The notes under the pieces were generated by a model. It did no database searches and was not told where the DNA came from. It was given only the letters and a program-made list of their open reading frames with translations. This document shows positions 57,798 to 64,000 of a stretch of DNA of 64,000 nt, in pieces. Source of the stretch: Planctomycetia bacterium. Lineage in GTDB: Bacteria > Planctomycetota > Phycisphaerae > Phycisphaerales > SM1A02. A program made the translations under genes and the position numbers. The stretch is taken from positions 1 to 64,000 of the forward strand of contig SXOD01000052.1 of assembly GCA_005776885.1 (NCBI GenBank), in the 5' to 3' direction. Positions within the stretch are counted from its first letter, which is position 1. Each line of letters begins with the position of its first letter.

Positions 57798-58577
57798 ATG
57801 ACCGGCCCAAAGGCGCTTCCCAGCCCGCGCGACGTGGAGTCGCTCTTGGCCGCGCTCCGTGCGGCGCTCTTTCCACAACACCACGGCGACGGGAAGTCCG
57901 CGGCGGCGTGTGTGAGCGCGATGGGACGCGCGTTCAACGCTGCCTGCCGGCCGGTGTTGCCCACGGCGGCGCTGCGCCGGAACTGGACCGCCGTCCGGGC
58001 GGAGTTGCCGGCCATTCGCGCCATGCTCGAGGAAGACGTTGACGCTTCGGTGGATGGCGACCCGGCGGCGACGGGACGTGACGAAGTCATCCTCTGCTAC
58101 CCAGGGGTGCGCGCCCTGTGCGCGCATCGAGTCGCGCATGCCATGCACCGCAGCGGCATCCCGCTGGTGCCCAGGATGCTGGCGGAGGCCGTGCACTCCA
58201 GGACGGGGATCGACATCCATCCGGGCGCAACCATCGCCCCTCGCTGCTTCATCGATCACGGGACCGGTGTCGTGGTCGGGGAGAGTGCCGTGATTGGTCC
58301 TCGGTGCACGCTGTACCAAGGGGTCACGCTCGGAGCCCTCCGGTTCGAGCATGATGCTGCGGGGCGAGTCCTTCGCGATGCTCGGCGCCACCCAACGCTT
58401 GGCGAGGGAGTGACGGTCTACGCGAACGCCACGATCCTGGGCGGGAAGACAGTGGTGGGAGAAGGGAGCGTCATTGGCGCCGACGTGTTTCTCACGTCCA
58501 GCGTCCCCGCACGGAGCCGGGTGTTCGGGGAGCACCCATCACCCCATTCCACGCGCACTACTCGTCGCGGGCGCTGA
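57798..58577 (+). CDS. cysE: Serine O-acetyltransferase
   Basis: About 259 residues from ATG 57798. The N-terminal helical domain includes VILCYPGVRALCAHRVAHAMHRSG, followed by the left-handed beta-helix: HSRTGIDIHPGATIAPRCFIDHGTGVVVGES, the catalytic His and Asp region, then LYQGVTLGALRFEHD and VYANATILGGKTVVGEGSVIGADVFLTSSVP. It makes O-acetylserine for cysteine synthesis. The N-terminal part is longer than in minimal CysE. Its 3' end overlaps the convergent SWIM gene by 20 bp. Confidence 0.93.
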   Translation: MTGPKALPSPRDVESLLAALRAALFPQHHGDGKSAAACVSAMGRAFNAACRPVLPTAALRRNWTAVRAELPAIRAMLEEDVDASVDGDPAATGRDEVILCYPGVRALCAHRVAHAMHRSGIPLVPRMLAEAVHSRTGIDIHPGATIAPRCFIDHGTGVVVGESAVIGPRCTLYQGVTLGALRFEHDAAGRVLRDARRHPTLGEGVTVYANATILGGKTVVGEGSVIGADVFLTSSVPARSRVFGEHPSPHSTRTTRRGR

Positions 58578-59475
58578 GCGCGGCCGCGCGGACCGCGTCG
58601 TAGGCCGACGAGAGCAACCCCACCACCGGGAACTTGCCCTGCATCGGGCTCTGTCCGAGTCGTCGCAGGAGGGCGTGCGGCAAGTGTGATGCCTCTCGTA
58701 CGGCGCGCGCGGCGGCGAGGGCGCTGCCGGGGCGCCAAAAATCAGCGAGGCATTCCTCGGCTGGGAGAAGTTGGGGAGGCGCGTGGGCAATCGGCGGAAC
58801 CGGGTGCGCGACGCTGGTCCCCTGCGAGAGCAGGGTGCGTCGCTCGCGGAGCCGCTCCAGCAACTGGTCGGCGGGGAGGCCGCGCAAGGAGAAAAGGATC
58901 AGCGGGTCGTCCTGCACCCGTTCCGCCAGGTGGCAGGTCACCGCCCACCCATGCTTGCACCACGCTGAGCCGCAGGAGCAAGTCAGCTCCACGTCGGTCG
59001 CCCCATCGGCCGGCCACAGGTGCAGCCCAAGCCGCGTCATCAGGTCGGGAGCCGATGCCGGAAGTTCACCATTTACCAATCGGGCCGCGTAGGCCGCCTC
59101 GCGGGCCATGGAGTCGATGACGATGGTCCATTGCTCGTTGCTCCACGACTGGGGCCGCAGGAACAACTCGTAGGGTCGCGGCGCGCGTCCCTGCACGAGG
59201 GCTCGCACACGGCCAGGTTCGATGCGCATCAGCGAGGTCTGCCCACTGATGGCGTACTCCAGCCCCTCGATGCGGGCCTCGGCGGAGAAGGCGGGTTCCA
59301 AGGCCGCGGCGACGCGCGAGGCATGCCACGCCAGTTCAGCCGGGCCGGATCGATGCTTGAGCCGGAGGCCGTGGCTGACGCGTCGAGGCGCGTCAAGTCG
59401 ACGGGAAATGCCGTCAAATCCGTGGCCTGCCGGCTCCGGGACATTGGGCGACGGCGGTGTGGACTGGTCGTTCAT
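58558..59475 (-). CDS. SWIM zinc-finger protein
   Basis: 305 residues. The SWIM motif CSCGSAWCKHGWAVTCHLAE (CxC...CxH, about residues 166-185) follows ATDVELTCSC. The rest is helical. SWIM proteins are partners of bacterial SNF2 helicases; here ATG 59475 overlaps the helicase stop (ATGA), so they are co-expressed and probably interact. Function in DNA or RNA metabolism is not established. Confidence 0.85.
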   Translation of the reverse strand: MNDQSTPPSPNVPEPAGHGFDGISRRLDAPRRVSHGLRLKHRSGPAELAWHASRVAAALEPAFSAEARIEGLEYAISGQTSLMRIEPGRVRALVQGRAPRPYELFLRPQSWSNEQWTIVIDSMAREAAYAARLVNGELPASAPDLMTRLGLHLWPADGATDVELTCSCGSAWCKHGWAVTCHLAERVQDDPLILFSLRGLPADQLLERLRERRTLLSQGTSVAHPVPPIAHAPPQLLPAEECLADFWRPGSALAAARAVREASHLPHALLRRLGQSPMQGKFPVVGLLSSAYDAVRAAALSARDE

Positions 59476-62400
59476 TCGTCGTCTCCGATCGCAGCGGCGC
59501 CGCCTGGCCCGTCATCAGTCCGGAGCAGGAGCAGGTCGCGCAGCTGGCTGCTGTCCAGCTCCGTGAGCCACGAGTCGCCGGCGCCGATGATCGCGCTGGC
59601 CATCGCGCTCTTCTGCTCGATCATCTCGTCGATGCGTTCCTCGAGCGTGCCGCGCACCACGAACTTGTGCACCTGCACCGCCTTCGTCTGGCCGATGCGG
59701 AAGGCCCGGTCGGTGGCCTGGTTCTCCACGGCCGGGTTCCACCACCGGTCAAAGTGGAACACGTGGTTGGCGGCGGTGAGGTTCAGCCCGGTGCCGCCGG
59801 CCTTGAGGCTGAGGATGAAGACGGGGCACCGAGGGTCCTCGCTCTGGAAGCGTTCCACGAGCTGGTCTCGCTTGAGCTGCGGCGTGCCTCCGTGCAGGAA
59901 GAGCGGGTCGATGTCCAGGTGCCTTGCCAACACGGGCACGAGCAGCTGGCCGAGCTGCCGATACTGCGTGAACACCAGGGCGCGGTGGCCATTGGCGATG
60001 ACTTCCTCGAGCAGCTCCACGAGCCGTCGCATCTTGTCGCTGCGGCCGATCGCGTCCCGCAGTTCCAGCGGCGCCACCGGGTCGTCTCCCTCCACGGCGC
60101 CCTCCTCGGCCGCATCCACGATGCTGGCGGAAGCGAGGTAGTGGGCGGGGTGGTTGCAGATCTGCTTGAGCTTGACCAGGCTGGCCAGGATGAGTCCACG
60201 GCGCTGGATGCCTTCGGTGGCATCGACCCGCGCGAGCATCTCCTTCACCACGCCTTGGTAGAGCGAGGCTTGCTCGTGGCTCAGCCCCACGTATTCCTTG
60301 GTCTCCATCAGCTCCGGCAAGTCGTCGATGACCTTGGGGTCGGTCTTCAGGCGACGGAGGATGAAGGGGCGGACGACGGCGCGGAGCCGTTCGCTCTTGG
60401 CCGCATCGCGGTGGCGCTCGATGGGAATCGCAAACGATCGCTGGAACTGCTGCCGCGCGCCCAGGTACCCCGGACAGCAGAACTCCAGGATGCTCCAGAG
60501 CTCAGCGAGCCGATTCTCCACCGGCGTGCCGGTGAGCGCGACGCGATGGCGTGCGTTGAGGGACCGGATGGCCGCGGTCTGCTTGGTGGGTGGATTCTTG
60601 ATGTGCTGGGCCTCGTCCAGCACCACTCGCTCCCAGCTGAGCGCCGCCAACGCGTCACGGTCCCGGACCGCGATCGCGTAGGTCGTGAGCACGACGTCGC
60701 TGGACTCCACGACCTGGCGGAATCGATCCCCGACGGGACGATCCAGCCCGTGCTGCGTGTGCACGCGGAGTTCCGGCGCGAATCGCTCCAGTTCGCGGCG
60801 CCAGTTGCCCAGCACGGAGAGGGGTGCGACGAGGAGCGTGGTCCCGGGGGCGGGACGTGAGGAACCGACACCCGTCCGCTTGGCCCTCTCGTGCTGCAGC
60901 AAGGCGATGAGCTGGATCGTCTTGCCCAGGCCCATGTCATCGGCCAAGATGGAGCCGATGTCGTGTTCGTCGAGGAATGCCAGCCACGACAGCCCCACCC
61001 GCTGGTAGGGGCGCAGCTCGCCCCTGAAGTTGACGGGCTGCTCGATCATCTGCAGCCGTTCAGCCGTGGCGTTGGCGCCGAAGAGGTCGTTGATCCAGCC
61101 GGAGGCGTCGAATCCGGTCACCGGGATGCCCAGGCCAGAAGCCTCGACCCCCGTGGACAGCCGGAGCGCCTCAAGCAGCGTCATCGAGCCGCCAGGATGC
61201 TGGCGCAGGAAGGAGATGGCCCCCGTGAGGTCGGCGGCGCGGATCTCGACCCATCGCCCGCCCAGTCGCACGAGCGGGATTCGCTTGCGGACCAGCTCTT
61301 CGAAGGCCTCGACATCCAGCGTGGTGTCACCCACGCTGAGTTGCCACTGGTACGACACCAGCGACTGCAGCCCCAGCGGGGACGCGCCGGCCACCACGCC
61401 CTCGGAGAGCGGCGAGAGCATCAGCCGGGCGCCGACGCGACTGGCGTCCGCGCCCCACCACTCCGGCACCTCGACGGCGAACCCAGCCTCGGCCAGCAGC
61501 GGGTACGTGTCCGTGAGGAACGCATGCGCGCCCCTGGTGTCCAGCTCCACGCACTCCGGGTGCGCCTCCTCGAGCGCTTCCTCGAGGGCCGGCCACAAGT
61601 GCGAGGCCCGCGCCAACTCGGCGAGCAGCGACTCGCCCATCTCCTCGTGCCGCGTGCTTCGCTTCGATTTCCGGCCATCGGATCCCCAGATGGTGGAGGC
61701 GTCGGCCACGTGATGGCCGCCACGATCAACCAGCTTGAATCGGACGTACCACGGCGCTCGATCGTCCTCCGGCGCCTCGACCACCAACTGGAGCCGCACG
61801 CCAGAGACATCCGTGGGTTCGTCCAGCCTCGAGAGCCACCCGCGGGCCTGCCGGAGCAGGCTGGTCTCGATCCCTCGCGGTTGCTTCACTTCAACGACGC
61901 CATCCAGGAGTCCGCCGAGCCACGCCACGTGCGCGTCGGTCTGCGGGTCCCGATCGGAGAGCGACTCCATGAACTGCTCGCGGGCGAGCGTCTCGCGGAC
62001 GAACCCGTCCGTCATGGACTCGAGCGCGGCGTCGGCGATGGTCCAGGCCTCGGATGGGTCTCTCGGCGCGTCTTCCGCTGCGCGCGCGGACGCGGGCATG
62101 GCGGCGACCAGGAGCGCAAGCCGTTCGGCGACATCAGGGTCGGCCATCCACGGGCGCCACTTGGCCTCGAAGGTCGAGGCGTCGCGCTGTACCAGGGTTG
62201 GCACGAATCGCTGCTGCACGAGCAACTCGATGGCCAACTCGCCAAGTTCGATCCACCACGCGATGTCATGCCCCAAGGCAAGCTCGTGTGCGGTTGTGAG
62301 CGGCGCCTCGGGAGTCGATTGGTCGGTGAGTCCATCCAGTTCCCGCTGCCGCCAGGAGTTGGCCACCTGGAGGAATCGAGTGGCCGCGGAGCCATCCAGC

Positions 62401-62747
62401 CGGATCGTCGGCACCGAGGTCAGGCAAGGGACCAACTCTTCGTCGACTGCTTCGGCCACCTCCATCTCGACGGCCATGCGTGCACTTGGAAGCGGGACCG
62501 CATCGTGCGCAAGCGACGAACGCCCGGGGAGCACCAATCGCGCTGATCCTGCACTGACTCCCAAGCGCGCATCGAAACCGTTCGCCAGCAGCGTGGCCAA
62601 GAGCAGTTCCGCTGATGCGGCATGCGAGTGTTCCGACTTCGTCGGCGCACCCTCGGAAGGCGCGTGCGGCCAAGGCGCGTGGCGGTCGCCACGTTCAGCC
62701 CACACGTGGAGGGCGTGATCGGTCCAAAGTGCGTGTACAACCAACAT
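59472..62747 (-). CDS. SNF2-family DNA-dependent ATPase / helicase
   Basis: 1091 residues. N-terminal SNF2-associated region (about 1-560) and a complete SNF2 ATPase: motif I ADDMGLGKTIQLIALLQ, motif Ia TLLVAPLSVLGNWRREL, motif II VLDEAQHIKN, motif III ALTGTPVENRLAELWSILEF, then the helicase C domain with ALVFTQYRQLGQLL, FILSLKAGGTGLNLT and FDRWWNPAVENQATDRAFRIGQT. The protein remodels nucleoprotein or supercoils DNA using ATP. It is coupled to a downstream SWIM-domain gene and is typical of the bacterial HepA-like SNF2 group. Confidence 0.95.
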   Translation of the reverse strand: MLVVHALWTDHALHVWAERGDRHAPWPHAPSEGAPTKSEHSHAASAELLLATLLANGFDARLGVSAGSARLVLPGRSSLAHDAVPLPSARMAVEMEVAEAVDEELVPCLTSVPTIRLDGSAATRFLQVANSWRQRELDGLTDQSTPEAPLTTAHELALGHDIAWWIELGELAIELLVQQRFVPTLVQRDASTFEAKWRPWMADPDVAERLALLVAAMPASARAAEDAPRDPSEAWTIADAALESMTDGFVRETLAREQFMESLSDRDPQTDAHVAWLGGLLDGVVEVKQPRGIETSLLRQARGWLSRLDEPTDVSGVRLQLVVEAPEDDRAPWYVRFKLVDRGGHHVADASTIWGSDGRKSKRSTRHEEMGESLLAELARASHLWPALEEALEEAHPECVELDTRGAHAFLTDTYPLLAEAGFAVEVPEWWGADASRVGARLMLSPLSEGVVAGASPLGLQSLVSYQWQLSVGDTTLDVEAFEELVRKRIPLVRLGGRWVEIRAADLTGAISFLRQHPGGSMTLLEALRLSTGVEASGLGIPVTGFDASGWINDLFGANATAERLQMIEQPVNFRGELRPYQRVGLSWLAFLDEHDIGSILADDMGLGKTIQLIALLQHERAKRTGVGSSRPAPGTTLLVAPLSVLGNWRRELERFAPELRVHTQHGLDRPVGDRFRQVVESSDVVLTTYAIAVRDRDALAALSWERVVLDEAQHIKNPPTKQTAAIRSLNARHRVALTGTPVENRLAELWSILEFCCPGYLGARQQFQRSFAIPIERHRDAAKSERLRAVVRPFILRRLKTDPKVIDDLPELMETKEYVGLSHEQASLYQGVVKEMLARVDATEGIQRRGLILASLVKLKQICNHPAHYLASASIVDAAEEGAVEGDDPVAPLELRDAIGRSDKMRRLVELLEEVIANGHRALVFTQYRQLGQLLVPVLARHLDIDPLFLHGGTPQLKRDQLVERFQSEDPRCPVFILSLKAGGTGLNLTAANHVFHFDRWWNPAVENQATDRAFRIGQTKAVQVHKFVVRGTLEERIDEMIEQKSAMASAIIGAGDSWLTELDSSQLRDLLLLRTDDGPGGAAAIGDDE

Positions 62748-62821
62748 CGTGCGCGAGCGTCCTGCTTGGGTGATTCGGACGAATCCGGCGTCTGGTGAAT
62801 GACTGGCGGAGGGAAGTCGAG

Positions 62822-62894
62822 TGATCGCGCTGGGGCTCGAACCCAGGACCTAGCGGTTAAAAGCCGCTTGCTCTACCAGCTGAGCTACGCGATC
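62822..62894 (-). tRNA. tRNA-Lys (anticodon UUU)
   Basis: On the minus strand GATCGCG pairs with CGCGATC, D arm GCTCAGCTGGTAGAGC, anticodon stem AGCGG/CCGCT with loop CTTTTAA (TTT), T arm CTGGG/CCCAG with TTCGAGC, discriminator A. 73 nt. The 260 bp between it and the Xer gene (62895-63154) has no recognisable gene; a TATTAT-like segment lies near 63020-63030 on the minus strand. Confidence 0.95.
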
Positions 62895-63154
62895 CAGCAA
62901 TAGTGGCGAGTGGAGTGGGTGGGTCGATGCGTGCCGCGGTGGCCTCTGAGAGCAGCAAACGCTGAATCGTCCGAGTTTACCGATCCTCGAGGGAGGATCA
63001 CACCCCCCGGCAAAGATAGTCCGATAATACAACTTCGACAACGGCTCCAGTCCATCCTGTCGCTCCAAACGTCATCTTTCGAATCTGGAGGGGAGATAAC
63101 AAGTTTTTTCTTGGACCTGCCGATCTGATTGGGGATGCTTACAGGACCTCAGAC

Positions 63155-64000
63155 ATGGCTTCACACCATCCACTAGTCACCAAGTTTCTCGGCTACCTCG
63201 CCGACGAGCGCAACTTCTCCGAGTACACGGAGCGGTGCTACGGGCTGGACCTGTCGCAGTACTTCGCGTTCCTCCGAGAATCCAACGGGGTGAAGGCCGA
63301 TGCGGCGGCCGAAGCGGCGGCCGTCCAGTCGCCAAACCCGGCTTCCACCGACACCGTGACCAACCTCGTGCTCGGTGCCGACCAAGAGCGGATCCGGTCC
63401 TACCTGGCCCAAATGGCCAAGCAGAACTACTCGCCCGCCACGATGGCTCGGAAGATCGCCACCCTGCGATCATTCCACAAGTGGATGGAACGCGCCGGGC
63501 TGGTCACCAAGAATCCGATGACGGTGATCCGGACCCCGAGGCAACCGCGCCGCCTGCCCAAGGCGATCACCGTTGACCAGGTGGAGGCATTGCTCCACGC
63601 CCCGGAAGGTTCCGACACGCTGGGCGCACGGGATCGAGCCATCCTGGAGACGATGTATTCCACCGGCGTCCGGGTGAGCGAGGTCGTGGCGCTCAACGTC
63701 GGCGACCTGAGCCTTGGTGAGCGACAGTTGCGCATCCGTGGCAAGGGCAAGCGCGAGCGCATCGTGCCGCTGGGCCAACAGGCGATGGACGCCCTGCAGG
63801 TCTACCTCCAGAAGCTGGAGGCCGACCGAGGTCCAGTGCCACCCGAGACCCCGCTCTTCGTCAACAAGCACGCCACGCGCCTGAGCAGCCGCTCGGTGCG
63901 AAGGAAGGTCTCCAAGTACCTCAAGGTGGCGGGCCTCGATCCAGACATCTCCCCGCACACGATTCGCCACTCATTTGCCACGCACCTCCTGGACAACGGC
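63155..64000 (+). CDS. Tyrosine recombinase, XerC/XerD-like (truncated by window end)
   Basis: 282 residues are in the window. Core-binding domain (LVTKFLGYLADERNFSEYTERCYGLDLSQYFAFLRES), with a nonconserved insertion at about 47-75, then the catalytic domain: YSTGVRVSEVVALNVGDL (Arg at residue 173), GKGKRERIVPLG, and SPHTIRHSFATHLLDNG (His 268, Arg 271). The last His and Tyr are beyond the window. It is a second Xer protein distinct from the one at 9585, so the two could be the XerC/XerD pair. ATG 63155 is preceded by a weak AGGACC. Confidence 0.9.
   Translation, partial: MASHHPLVTKFLGYLADERNFSEYTERCYGLDLSQYFAFLRESNGVKADAAAEAAAVQSPNPASTDTVTNLVLGADQERIRSYLAQMAKQNYSPATMARKIATLRSFHKWMERAGLVTKNPMTVIRTPRQPRRLPKAITVDQVEALLHAPEGSDTLGARDRAILETMYSTGVRVSEVVALNVGDLSLGERQLRIRGKGKRERIVPLGQQAMDALQVYLQKLEADRGPVPPETPLFVNKHATRLSSRSVRRKVSKYLKVAGLDPDISPHTIRHSFATHLLDNG

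Noticed and set aside
1-64000. Insertion sequences, prophage or restriction-modification systems
   Set aside because: No transposase, phage structural gene or methyltransferase was recognised; the only mobile signals are the integron remnant and the palindromic repeats.

Overview
The window is a GC-rich bacterial chromosome segment, most consistent with a planctomycete, probably class Phycisphaerae. The evidence is indirect. Four large secreted proteins end in a dockerin-like DxNxDG...WG tail or a PEP-CTERM-like tail, and there is a multidomain dehydrogenase with HEAT-like and cytochrome c regions, a DUF1080 lipoprotein, a FlaA1/PglF-type dehydratase and a succinate dehydrogenase with a single large membrane subunit. 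Genes are dense, with many start/stop overlaps (ATGA, GTGA or TGATG).

Layout. 1-14 kb holds housekeeping genes: the 5' end of clpB, a BtuF-like binding protein, tRNA-Gln, apaG, asd, trpC, a CPBP protease, trpS, an AbiEi/DUF559 nuclease flanked by inverted palindromes, a Xer recombinase, an FMN reductase coupled to pdxA, an L,D-transpeptidase and 5-FCL. 14-21 kb has glmS, an ECF sigma factor with its membrane partner, a nucleotidyltransferase pair, trxA, an AmpG-like transporter and tRNA-Ala. 21.1-22.0 kb looks like an integron remnant: the C-terminal end of an integron-type integrase, two attC-like sites and one cassette-type ORF. 22-25.5 kb is an sdh operon. 25.6-36 kb is dominated by exported proteins, plus a chemoreceptor and the dehydrogenase. 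36-50.5 kb holds a FlaA1/PglF-type dehydratase, folP, a PI-PLC/DUF4145/TerB-like operon, an unusual class II tRNA, and a polysaccharide locus (WecA-like fusion, epimerase, GT4) ending in a ChrA-M48 fusion. 50.5-64 kb holds an FHA-GAF-HD-GYP regulator, RNase H, an AI-2E transporter, a PQQ-type sugar dehydrogenase, cysE, a SWIM/SNF2 pair, tRNA-Lys and the start of a second Xer recombinase.

The most notable non-genic structure is a family of about 50-bp imperfect palindromes. Six recognisable copies and one decayed copy lie between 5.7 and 36.1 kb. They have a homopolymer A7/T7-type loop and an open frame on one strand. One copy is read through inside a coding sequence and another supplies the last codons and stop of a gene, which recalls palindromic elements such as those of Rickettsia. 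Other unusual items are a leucine-type tRNA with a UAC (valine) anticodon and short tandem duplications that repeatedly span gene 3' ends.
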